From: Acidobacteriota bacterium
Lineage (GTDB): Bacteria; Acidobacteriota; Terriglobia; Acidiferrales; UBA7541
Direction of reading: 5' to 3'
DNA: 6,201 bases
Assembly: GCA_003153585.1 (NCBI GenBank)
Contig: PLZZ01000233.1
Span: 8,888-15,088 of the forward strand
Of the stretch, positions 1 to 6,201 are shown piece after piece. The notes beneath the pieces were generated by a model. That model worked only from the letters and a program-made list of their open reading frames with translations, did no database searches and was not told the DNA's origin. Position numbers and translations under genes: made by a program. Each line of letters starts with the position of its first letter. Positions within the stretch are counted from its first letter, which is position 1.

Positions 1-112
1 GCCTAATTGTAATTCAGTCTGAGAGGGGCCGGAGGTTCCAAAACTTTCTGCAGTAGGAGTGAAGCTGCTCATCGATCTCTTCGTTGTCAGCAGTCACTCT
101 GGAATTTTCCTG

Positions 113-121
113 TGCTAGTAT
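113..121 (+). promoter_or_regulatory. possible extended -10 promoter element for the hydrolase gene
   Basis: The run TGCTAGTAT reads as an extended -10 element: a TGn followed by TAGTAT, which matches TATAAT at four of six positions. No good -35 lies at the usual spacing. The nearest -35-like hexamer, TTGTCA at 84-89, is too far upstream (26 nt). If used, transcription would begin near 128 and give a leader of about 110 nt before the hydrolase start. The rest of 1-238 shows no gene: frames 1 and 2 have stops within the first 22 bases, and frame 3 is closed at 54-56. This is a weak call made by eye. Confidence 0.22.
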
Positions 122-229
122 CCTGGGCGTCTAGTCTGATTTAGGCGCCGAGTTCAACTGGAGAGCGCGTGGGACGTCTTACAATTTGCCCATTTTGATT
201 CTGGTGCTGGCGTTAAACGCCGCCCACAC

Positions 230-234
230 GGAGG
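230..234 (+). promoter_or_regulatory. ribosome binding site of the hydrolase gene
   Basis: GGAGG lies four bases before the ATG at 239, a strong though closely spaced Shine-Dalgarno sequence. It decides the start: the reading frame is open upstream to a stop at 137-139 but has no ATG or GTG with a comparable site in that stretch. Confidence 0.7.
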
Positions 235-238
235 ACAA

Positions 239-1123
239 ATGCAACCAGGCCACGGTACCGCGGCAGCGGCTGCGCAGCACGCGTATGCCGAGGTGAACGG
301 CGTCCGCTTGCATTACATGGAGCAGGGCAAAGGGCCGTTGATTCTGTTTCTGCATGGGTTTCCGGAATTTTGGTACGCCTGGAAAGACCTGCTGCCTGAA
401 TTTGCCAAGTCCCACCACGCGGTCGCGGTGGACATGCGCGGCTACAACCTTTCGTCCATGCCCGAATCAGTGGACGCCTACCAGGTTCCGATTCTCGTCG
501 AAGATGTCCGAGCGCTGGCGGAAAAGTTGGGTGCCAAGAAATTTGTGCTGGTTGGCCACGATTGGGGCGGCGTGATTGCCTGGGCGTTTGCGGCCGCGCA
601 TCCAGAAATGCTGGAGAAACTGGTGATCATCAATGCGCCGCATCCGGTGGTTTTCGCGCGGGAACTGGCGAACAATCCCGACCAGCAGAAGGCTTCGGCG
701 TACTTCAACCTTTTCACGTCGCCTGCGGCGGAGCCAACGCTCAGCCAGGATGATTTTGCCGTGCTTCAGCAGATCGTCCTCGGAAGCTCGGCGAACGGTG
801 AAGACCGCAAGAAATACTTGGAGGCCTGGAATAGGGGATTGACCGGCGGATTAAATTACTATCGCGCCGCGCGCCTCAAGTCACCTGTCGGTGGAGAAAA
901 AGCTGATGCGCCCCCTTTCTCAATTCCAAAGAATCCGATCATCACTGTGCCTACTCTGGTGATCTGGGGTCTGAAAGACACCGCGCTCTTGCAAGGGAAT
1001 CTGGACGGCCTCGAGCAGTACGTGAAAGTTTTAAAGATCGAGCGCGTGCCGGAGGGAAGCCACTGGGTCGTGCGCGAACAACCCGCCACGGTGATCCGGG
1101 CAATGCGTAAATTCCTGCAGTAA
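239..1123 (+). CDS. alpha/beta hydrolase, soluble epoxide hydrolase-like
   Basis: This 294-residue protein has the alpha/beta-hydrolase fold and most likely opens epoxides to diols in the cytoplasm; no signal peptide is visible. The oxyanion-hole motif HGFPEFW is at residues 39-45. The nucleophile elbow GHDWGG (106-111) presents Asp108. The acid is probably Asp247 (GLKD) and the base His275 (GSHW). The cap region (about 135-230) contains LNYYR at 205-209 and AYF at 154-156, which line up with the two epoxide-activating tyrosines of mammalian soluble epoxide hydrolase. The DMRGYNLSS stretch (65-73) also matches that family. An Asp nucleophile followed by Trp also occurs in haloalkane dehalogenases, but the paired cap tyrosines favour an epoxide hydrolase. 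The first 16 or so residues are Ala-rich and lie outside the domain. It stands alone, followed by a 179-bp gap to the next gene. The substrate cannot be read from sequence. Confidence 0.9.
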   Translation: MQPGHGTAAAAAQHAYAEVNGVRLHYMEQGKGPLILFLHGFPEFWYAWKDLLPEFAKSHHAVAVDMRGYNLSSMPESVDAYQVPILVEDVRALAEKLGAKKFVLVGHDWGGVIAWAFAAAHPEMLEKLVIINAPHPVVFARELANNPDQQKASAYFNLFTSPAAEPTLSQDDFAVLQQIVLGSSANGEDRKKYLEAWNRGLTGGLNYYRAARLKSPVGGEKADAPPFSIPKNPIITVPTLVIWGLKDTALLQGNLDGLEQYVKVLKIERVPEGSHWVVREQPATVIRAMRKFLQ

Positions 1124-1148
1124 GAGCGAGTCTCCATCAAATTTAGTC

Positions 1149-1176
1149 CACAGTTCAGATCGCCCTCAGAACTGTG
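1149..1176. repeat. inverted repeat, 8-bp perfect stem after the hydrolase gene
   Basis: CACAGTTC (1149-1156) is repeated in inverse as GAACTGTG (1169-1176) around a 12-base loop. It begins 25 bases after the hydrolase stop, so it could help end that transcript. No T-run follows, so it is not a standard intrinsic terminator. It could instead be an mRNA-stabilising 3' hairpin or a protein site. Confidence 0.5.
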
Positions 1177-1181
1177 CGTCT

Positions 1182-1224
1182 GGCTCGGCGCTAGTACAAC
1201 CGCCGGCTCCCTGCGTGCCGAGCC
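1182..1224. repeat. second inverted repeat, GC-rich 10-pair stem
   Basis: GGCTCGGC (1182-1189) pairs perfectly with GCCGAGCC (1217-1224). The stem extends inward by one G-T pair and one C-G pair, giving ten pairs around a 23-base loop that itself contains GCCGGC. It follows the first inverted repeat after only five bases. No T-run follows on the plus strand (TAAGTTGCAG). Together the two stems probably separate the hydrolase transcript from the next unit; this role is inferred. Confidence 0.5.
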
Positions 1225-1267
1225 TAAGTTGCAGACGATGTCGCCGAACCTGTTTTGGCCAACTGGC

Positions 1268-1296
1268 TTGCTCGAAGTTAACCGATCGGTTAGTGT
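1268..1296 (+). promoter_or_regulatory. possible leaderless promoter of the DUF2339-DUF3999 unit
   Basis: TTGCTC (1268-1273) and TAGTGT (1291-1296) are 17 bases apart, and the ATG follows the second hexamer after six bases. Each matches the sigma-70 consensus at only three of six positions, but TAGTGT fits the TANNNT box known to precede leaderless genes in several phyla at this distance. The palindrome at 1279-1292 lies in the spacer and touches the -10 box, so a bound protein would block the polymerase. The absence of a Shine-Dalgarno sequence before 1303 supports leaderless use. Confidence 0.3.
1279..1292. promoter_or_regulatory. perfect 14-bp palindrome, putative repressor operator
   Basis: TAACCGATCGGTTA is identical to its own reverse complement over all 14 bases and has no spacer, so it cannot form a useful RNA hairpin and is better read as a DNA site for a dimeric regulator. 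It ends ten bases before the DUF2339 start. Its form (A/T-flanked ACCGATCGGT) resembles short palindromic operators bound by TetR-type repressors; that family assignment is inference, and no regulator gene is in the window. Confidence 0.45.
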
Positions 1297-1302
1297 ACGC
1301 CG

Positions 1303-3141
1303 ATGAGCGGCCCCCAAGATGAGATAGACGCCCTGACAAAGCAGGTTGCCGCATTAACTGCGCGGGTTTATAAGCTAGAGAAAATAAGTGGCGTCCCTTC
1401 GGATTCGCAGCCAGAGCCAGTCCCCCGGTCGCAGCCGCAAAAGTCTGCTTCCGCTCCTTCCGGAACAATGGTTCAACCTCCTTCGGCGCAGCAACCAGTG
1501 ACACAATCGCAGCCGAATCTGCTATCAGCCTTCCCGAGGAAGGACCCGGGCCTCGAAAAACAGATTGGGCAATTTTGGCTGAATCGAATCGGCATCGTGG
1601 CTGTGCTTTTCGGCGTTTCCTATTTTCTGAAGTATGCATTTGAGAACAACTGGATCGGCCCAGCCGGGCGCGTTGCGATCGGTCTTCTAGCCGGGATTGG
1701 ACTGATTGTATGGAGTGAACGCTTTCGCAACCGCGGCCACGCCGCGTTCTCTTATTCGCTGAAAGCGGCCGGCATTGGCACGCTCTATTTATCCTTATGG
1801 GGAGCGTTTCAGGTTTACCACTTGATTCCTTCGGCAGCCGCATTTGCAGCGATGGCAATCGTAACCCTGGCCACCATTGTGCTGGCTTTGAGCCAGGATG
1901 CGGAATTGCTGGCCAGTTTTGCTTTGGCGGGCGGATTCGCTACTCCGATCCTGCTTTCTACGGGACAAAACCACGAGGTCGTGCTGTTTTCATACGTCGC
2001 CTTGCTAGACGTTGCGATTTTGGCGATGGCCGTCGTAAAGCCTTGGCGCCGCCTACTTTGGGGAAGTTTTCTGGGTACGATCATTCTCTATGTCGGCTGG
2101 TTCGGGGATTACTATTCCAAAGATCAGCGGATTCTGACAGTTTGTTTTGCAGCATTGTTTGCTGCCATCTTTGCCGCGATTCCGCTGGCATCTCCTTACG
2201 AACTGTCCAAAAGATTTACCGGACCCTCCGTCACGCTGACGCTGCTTCCATTGCTGAACGCTGCAGTATTTTTCCTGGCACTCTATCAGATGTATGAAGG
2301 TGAGACCGTCACCCTCACCTGGTTTGCCCTGGTGCTGGCGGCTCTTTACCTGGCCATCGCCGGCTCGTTCAAAAGCCGTTTTCCAAATCAAGATACGACG
2401 TTCATCCACTTGTTACACGTGGCCATCGCTATCGCGTTCATCACCATCGCCATTCCCTTGAAGCTGGAAGCCCAATGGATCACCATTGCATGGCTCATTG
2501 AATCCGCAGTGCTTCTGTGGATTAGCGTCAAGACGCACACCAACTTCTTGCGCTACATGGCGTCCGCTGCCTTGATCTTGGGAATTTTCCGGTTGCTCTT
2601 CTTTGACCACTTCCACACAGAAACCTTGGTGTTCAATCTGCGGTTTTTCACGTATTTGGTTGCGATAGCTGTTCTCGGTGGAATAGTTGGCTTCGGGAAG
2701 CGCTATGCTTCGGAAAAGGAAATGCCGCTTATCTATATTGCCGCGATTGGTGTGAATTTGTTGGCCTTGATAGCGCTTACACTGGAAGTCTCGGATTATT
2801 TCGCCCGGCGCATGGCGATCAGCGGTAATCATCATCTTTTTTATCATCAAAATCAGTTAGCGATCGCTCGCGATTTCAGCTATTCCGCAATTTGGCTGGT
2901 TTACGGCGCGGCTCTGATGACGATAGGATTTCGGAAGCGCTCGGCATTTGTCCGCTGGCAGGCTCTGATTCTGATTGCATTCACCATCGCCAAGGTATTC
3001 ATGTACGACGTGTCCCAGCTTGGCGGCAGTTACAGGATTGTCAGTTTCATTGCTCTCGGCGCGGTTTTGCTCGGGATTTCGTTCATCTATCAACGCGACT
3101 GGCTGAAGCTTTCTTCGGATTCCTCGGAGAAATCCGCTTAA
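1303..3141 (+). CDS. DUF2339 family polytopic membrane protein
   Basis: This 612-residue inner-membrane protein belongs to the DUF2339 family, whose function is not established. Residues 6-27 form a short heptad-like coiled coil. A Pro/Gln/Ser-rich linker follows (about 31-75), then about 18 hydrophobic segments from residue 93 to 597. Family hallmarks are the entry segment IGQFWLNRIGIVAVLFGVSY (88-107) with the following FLKYAF, and the exit segment with YDVSQLGGSYRIVSF at 568-582 and IYQRDW at 595-600. A histidine-rich stretch, NHHLFYHQNQ (509-518), lies between two late helices. The start is fixed upstream by an in-frame TAG at 1291-1293. There is no ribosome binding site before this ATG, and the next in-frame ATG (codon 56, in the linker) would still leave the whole membrane domain. 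The DUF3999 gene follows after 11 bases. A role in envelope biogenesis or transport is inference only. Confidence 0.9.
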   Translation: MSGPQDEIDALTKQVAALTARVYKLEKISGVPSDSQPEPVPRSQPQKSASAPSGTMVQPPSAQQPVTQSQPNLLSAFPRKDPGLEKQIGQFWLNRIGIVAVLFGVSYFLKYAFENNWIGPAGRVAIGLLAGIGLIVWSERFRNRGHAAFSYSLKAAGIGTLYLSLWGAFQVYHLIPSAAAFAAMAIVTLATIVLALSQDAELLASFALAGGFATPILLSTGQNHEVVLFSYVALLDVAILAMAVVKPWRRLLWGSFLGTIILYVGWFGDYYSKDQRILTVCFAALFAAIFAAIPLASPYELSKRFTGPSVTLTLLPLLNAAVFFLALYQMYEGETVTLTWFALVLAALYLAIAGSFKSRFPNQDTTFIHLLHVAIAIAFITIAIPLKLEAQWITIAWLIESAVLLWISVKTHTNFLRYMASAALILGIFRLLFFDHFHTETLVFNLRFFTYLVAIAVLGGIVGFGKRYASEKEMPLIYIAAIGVNLLALIALTLEVSDYFARRMAISGNHHLFYHQNQLAIARDFSYSAIWLVYGAALMTIGFRKRSAFVRWQALILIAFTIAKVFMYDVSQLGGSYRIVSFIALGAVLLGISFIYQRDWLKLSSDSSEKSA

Positions 3142-3145
3142 AGGA
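3142..3145 (+). promoter_or_regulatory. ribosome binding site of the DUF3999 gene
   Basis: AGGA begins on the base directly after the DUF2339 stop codon and sits seven bases before the ATG at 3153. It selects that ATG over the upstream in-frame ATG at 2892, which would add 87 residues overlapping the DUF2339 gene, and it suggests coupled translation of the pair. Confidence 0.65.
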
Positions 3146-3152
3146 TTTGACG

Positions 3153-4364
3153 ATGAGGGCAACTCTGAGGCTGCTAGTCGTTCTTTTGATAGCGACTCCT
3201 TCCATTTCCTATTTCAAGTACGAACGAGAGTTAGAGGCAACGCGTTCCAGCGGCCAACACTATGTTGCGGTGGACGAGACTCTCTGGCGGCATGCCCGCC
3301 CGGATTTGAGCGACCTGCGGATTTATTCACCAGAGAGAGAAACTCCGTACACATTGACGATTGAGCGAGGCGGATCGCAGATCGAGCAGAAAAACGTAGC
3401 TGTGATACAACCGGGCACGCTCGGGGGGAAAACGCAATTCCTTCTGGATATGTCAGACATCCCCCGTTACGACCGCGTTGAATTGAAGCTGCGGACGAAA
3501 AACTTTGTCGCTCATGCCCGCGTGGAAGGGTGCGATGAACTCCACGGAATGCAATGGACCGTCCTCGGCACCACGACTCTTTATGATCTGTCGGACGAAA
3601 AGCTTGGCCACAACAGCACGCTTCAGATTCCTGTGACGGCTTACAAATACCTGCGCGTCACCCTGGACAGCGCCGTGAAACCCTCGGACATTGAGAGCGG
3701 GACCGCGGGGATGACTCTGGCGCAAAAGGCCGTGTGGCGAGACCTCAGCAGCCAGCCAAGCCAAGCGCAACAAGGCAAGGATACGGTTTTGACGTTTGCC
3801 GTTCCAGCGAATATCCCGGTGGAACGAGTTCTTCTTTCCGTTGATCCGGAGCAGCAAAACTTCCGGCGGGAGGTGGAAATCCAGGATGACAAAGGACTGT
3901 GGTCCGGCGCAGGCGAGATCAGCCGCATTCACATGCAGCGAAATGGGCAACGGATCGATGTCGAGCAGCCATGGCTCGATATTCGAGGAACTGGCCCGGG
4001 AACTCTAAAAGCTATTATCCACAATGGAGATGACTTGCCGTTGAAGATCACGGGCGTGCGTCTCCAGCAATACCAGCGCCGGATCTATTTTGATTCCGAT
4101 CCGGGATCCAAGCTCAGCCTCTATTATGGGGACGAAAAACTCGGAGCGCCGGTTTACGATTACACAAAGCTATTTCAGAAAGAAGCTAGCGCCGATCAGG
4201 TCCAGCTAGGTGCCGAAGAGCCGAATGCTGCCTATTCCGGGCGCCCCGATGATCGGCCTTGGTCGGAGCGCCATCCAGCTCTGCTGTGGCTGGCGATCAT
4301 CGCGGCTGTACTTGTCCTCGGCGGCATAGCGCTGCGCTCGATGAACAAATCCAGGCCAGCCTGA
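3153..4364 (+). CDS. DUF3999 family exported, membrane-anchored protein
   Basis: This 403-residue protein of unknown function matches the DUF3999 family in layout. An N-terminal signal sequence has a hydrophobic core at about 5-15 and likely cleavage near residue 19. A large periplasmic region of beta-rich domains follows, and one membrane helix at about 375-394 leaves a short basic tail (RSMNKSRPA) inside the cell. Family-like features are the first mature segment YFKYERELEA (20-29), DLSDLRIYSP (51-60) with a following TPY, and YYGDEKLGAPVYDYTKLF (324-341). The stretches at 107-172 and 223-303 look like galactose-binding-like beta-sandwich domains (inference). It lies 11 bases after the DUF2339 gene and has its ribosome binding site right after that stop, so the two are one operon. 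DUF2339-DUF3999 neighbours also occur in other bacteria. It may be the periplasmic partner of the membrane protein; no catalytic motif is recognised. Confidence 0.87.
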   Translation: MRATLRLLVVLLIATPSISYFKYERELEATRSSGQHYVAVDETLWRHARPDLSDLRIYSPERETPYTLTIERGGSQIEQKNVAVIQPGTLGGKTQFLLDMSDIPRYDRVELKLRTKNFVAHARVEGCDELHGMQWTVLGTTTLYDLSDEKLGHNSTLQIPVTAYKYLRVTLDSAVKPSDIESGTAGMTLAQKAVWRDLSSQPSQAQQGKDTVLTFAVPANIPVERVLLSVDPEQQNFRREVEIQDDKGLWSGAGEISRIHMQRNGQRIDVEQPWLDIRGTGPGTLKAIIHNGDDLPLKITGVRLQQYQRRIYFDSDPGSKLSLYYGDEKLGAPVYDYTKLFQKEASADQVQLGAEEPNAAYSGRPDDRPWSERHPALLWLAIIAAVLVLGGIALRSMNKSRPA

Positions 4365-4425
4365 CTTTCCGACCGGGCGAATTCCTTACCTACGGCCAGT
4401 AGACCCAGCCCGGAGGGAGCATTCT

Positions 4426-4472
4426 CTTCGACAGCGAAGCAAATGCGAAAACGGCTCCGCGGCTTTGCTCGC
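4426..4472. repeat. overlapping hairpins between convergent genes
   Basis: Two stems share bases. CTTCG-acag-CGAAG (4426-4439) is a compact five-pair hairpin. The second pairs GCG-A-AGCAAA (4434-4443, one bulged A) with TTTGCTCGC (4464-4472), nine pairs around a 20-base loop. They cannot form together. They lie in the 214-bp gap between the DUF3999 gene and the opposing exporter gene, where a two-way terminator would be expected. No T-run follows on either strand, so the terminator role is only suggested. Nothing else is clear in 4365-4578 apart from a weak five-pair stem near 4554-4575 just past the exporter stop. Confidence 0.35.
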
Positions 4473-4578
4473 GTAGGCCCGCCTCCGATGGTACCCACAA
4501 ACAGGTGGATTAATTCGGACTTCCCGCCAGGCACCATACATCACAGCTAGTTAGGCTCCCCGACAAGTTGCCTAGAGC

Positions 4579-6189
4579 TCAATGCCCGCCCGGGCCCCCT
4601 CCCAACTTGAATTTCCTAATCAAAAAGACCAGCGGAACTCCCATCAGCACAAACCACCCAAGCGCTGTAAAGCAATCGTTGAAGGCGAGAAATGACGCTT
4701 GCCTTTGAAGCAGATTAAAAGCTTCCGCCTGAGCGTGTACAGCCGCATCCGCATGTGAGAAACCGTGCGTGGCGAAATAACTGGTGAGTTTGGCGAGGAA
4801 CTGCCTGTAGTGCTGGTCAAAGAGACTTGCGTGCGCCACCAACACGCTCTGATGAAACTGCGTTCGGCGCGCCAGTACCGTAGTGACGAAAGCTATCCCA
4901 AAACTTCCGCCTTGATTGCGGAAGAGATTGGTAAGGCTGGAAGCCTTGTTGTTCTTGTTGATTGGCAAATTGGAATACGCAAGCTGGCTCACAGGCACGA
5001 ACAGCGTGGCGATTCCCAGCCCTTGCAGCGCTCGCGCCAAAGCTTCATGACGGTAATCGGTGGTCAATGTATAGCTGGCGAAAAGCCACATGGCCATGCC
5101 GAAAACAAAAAATCCAAAACCGATCAGACGTTTCACCCCAAGTTTCGGAAGAATTCTTACCACCACGGGCGCGAGAAGTACGATTACAAACGCCCCGGGT
5201 CCAAGGACCAGCCCGGCATCCGTCGCCGAGTAGCCGTAGAGCCGCTGCATCATCTGGGGAATAAGCACGGTGGATCCATAAAGCGTAAATCCGAACATGA
5301 AATAGAAAATATTGGCTAGCGCGAAATTTCTGTCGGCCAAAAGACGGATCTCCACTACCGGATCCGGATGGCGCCACTCCCACACTATGGTAAACAGAAG
5401 CGCCACCATCGCGATGCTGAAGAAAATCACGATGAAGTGGCTTTCGAACCAGTCCTCGGTTTGCCCGCGATCCAGAACGACCTCCAGGCAGGCGAAGGCC
5501 ATGGCCACTGAGAAAATTCCCCATCCATCGATCTTCAACTTTCCGTCCTTGCGCGCTGCCTCCACCTCGCGCTTGAACGCCGGCGGATCAGACACCACAC
5601 GGCTGGTCAGGATCAACGAAATGATGCCTATCGGAATGTTGATGAAGAAAACCCATCGCCAGCTCCAATGGTCCGTGATCCAACCGCCCAACGGCGGCCC
5701 GATCGCCGGTGCCGTCACAATCGCCATGCTGTAGAGAGCGAAGGCTGCGGCCCGCTTAGCCGCTGGGAAAGTATCGACAAGTATGGCCTGCTCCACCGGA
5801 GCCAGTCCTCCGCCGCCAACTCCCTGCAATACACGAAAAAAAATCAACGCCCCCAGGCTGGGGGCGAAGCCGCACAGCAGGGAACTGACAGTGAAGAGCG
5901 TCACGCAAATCATGTAGTAGCGCTTGCGCCCGAAGAGTCGGCTCAGCCACGCGGAGAGCGGTAAAACAACGGCGTTCGACACGAGGTAGCTGGTCAGAAC
6001 CCAAGTGCTTTCATCCGTACTGACGGCGAGCCCGCCCGCGATATGAGGGAGAGCGACGTTGGCAATCGCCGTGTCCAGAAGTTCCATGAACGTCGCCAGA
6101 GTCACGGTGATGGCGATAAACCACGGATTGATGCCCACTCTGGGGAGGGAAAGATTCAGGGAGGCGGTCGGTGTCAGCGTCTCGCTCAT
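4579..6189 (-). CDS. DHA2 family (EmrB/QacA-type) multidrug MFS transporter
   Basis: This 536-residue inner-membrane protein is a 14-helix major facilitator of the DHA2 (drug:H+ antiporter 2) family, close in length to E. coli EmrB. Helix 1 carries ELLDTAIANVALP (36-48) with the family's Asp (D40). Motif A is WLSRLFGRKR (81-90). Motif B is FFRVLQGVGGGG (117-128) with Arg119. The antiporter motif C, GPPLGG (164-169), lies in helix 5, followed by WRWVFFINIPIG (177-188). The long hydrophilic loop at about 441-500 before the last helix is typical of EmrB relatives, which pair with an HlyD-like EmrA adaptor and an outer-membrane TolC-type channel. Neither partner is in the window; they could lie upstream, beyond the right edge. 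The ATG at 6189 has only a weak AGAG before it, and the frame stays open for the last 12 bases of the window, so an earlier start is possible. The drug substrate is unknown. Confidence 0.92.
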   Translation of the reverse strand: MSETLTPTASLNLSLPRVGINPWFIAITVTLATFMELLDTAIANVALPHIAGGLAVSTDESTWVLTSYLVSNAVVLPLSAWLSRLFGRKRYYMICVTLFTVSSLLCGFAPSLGALIFFRVLQGVGGGGLAPVEQAILVDTFPAAKRAAAFALYSMAIVTAPAIGPPLGGWITDHWSWRWVFFINIPIGIISLILTSRVVSDPPAFKREVEAARKDGKLKIDGWGIFSVAMAFACLEVVLDRGQTEDWFESHFIVIFFSIAMVALLFTIVWEWRHPDPVVEIRLLADRNFALANIFYFMFGFTLYGSTVLIPQMMQRLYGYSATDAGLVLGPGAFVIVLLAPVVVRILPKLGVKRLIGFGFFVFGMAMWLFASYTLTTDYRHEALARALQGLGIATLFVPVSQLAYSNLPINKNNKASSLTNLFRNQGGSFGIAFVTTVLARRTQFHQSVLVAHASLFDQHYRQFLAKLTSYFATHGFSHADAAVHAQAEAFNLLQRQASFLAFNDCFTALGWFVLMGVPLVFLIRKFKLGGGPGGH

Positions 6190-6201
6190 GAATGCTCTGG
6201 C

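Noticed and set aside
65..93. CTGCT/AGCAG inverted repeat in the leader
   Set aside because: Five pairs around a 19-base loop is too weak to call a structure or riboswitch.
1255..1262. TTGGCCAA, an 8-bp palindrome
   Set aside because: Eight bases are expected by chance many times in a window this size; it is not placed at a promoter element.
1166..1858. A 230-codon open frame on the minus strand
   Set aside because: It is antisense to the DUF2339 gene, rich in Arg and Ser with low-complexity composition, and has no recognisable domain; a shadow frame.
2860..2867. GCGATCGC octamer, like the cyanobacterial HIP1 repeat
   Set aside because: I noticed only this copy, inside a coding region; chance is enough to explain it and nothing else suggests a cyanobacterium.
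2892..3152. An in-frame ATG at 2892 that would extend the DUF3999 protein by 87 residues
   Set aside because: The extension overlaps the DUF2339 gene in another frame, has no family-like sequence and would bury the signal peptide. The ATG at 3153 has a good ribosome binding site and is followed directly by a signal sequence.
4232..4537. A 101-codon open frame on the minus strand across the convergent gap
   Set aside because: It has no ribosome binding site, overlaps the 3' end of the DUF3999 gene in antisense, shows no recognisable domain, and its middle is the hairpin region.
4765..5319. A 184-codon open frame on the plus strand
   Set aside because: It is entirely antisense to the exporter gene, whose motifs confirm the minus-strand reading; its hydrophilic translation has no family features.

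Overview
The window looks like a chromosomal segment of a Gram-negative soil-type bacterium. The style of the proteins (a soluble-epoxide-hydrolase-like enzyme, a DUF2339/DUF3999 pair, an EmrB-type exporter) and the moderately GC-rich, mixed codon use would fit Acidobacteriota or a proteobacterium. I favour Acidobacteriota, but this is inference and no rRNA or marker gene is present to settle it. There is no tRNA, rRNA, CRISPR array, insertion sequence or phage gene.

Layout: (1) positions 1-238 are a non-coding leader with a possible extended -10 promoter and a clear GGAGG ribosome binding site. (2) 239-1123 (+) encodes an alpha/beta hydrolase with the full soluble epoxide hydrolase catalytic set. 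(3) 1124-1302 is a structured intergenic region with two inverted repeats and a perfect 14-bp palindrome just before the next gene. (4) 1303-3141 (+) and 3153-4364 (+) form a tight two-gene unit: a very hydrophobic DUF2339 membrane protein, then an exported, C-terminally anchored DUF3999 protein. (5) 4365-4578 is a convergent intergenic region with overlapping hairpins. (6) 4579-6189 (-) encodes a 14-helix DHA2/EmrB-family drug:proton antiporter whose upstream side runs off the right edge.

How they work together: only the DUF2339-DUF3999 pair shows a real link (11-nt gap, ribosome binding site directly after the stop, both proteins membrane or envelope located). The pair probably acts as one envelope complex of unknown role. 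The hydrolase and the efflux pump are each consistent with handling reactive or toxic small molecules, but nothing in the sequence ties them to each other or to the pair.

The best candidates for something undescribed are the DUF2339-DUF3999 unit and its control region. That region has an operator-like palindrome and a TANNNT box placed for leaderless transcription, upstream of a start codon that has no ribosome binding site.
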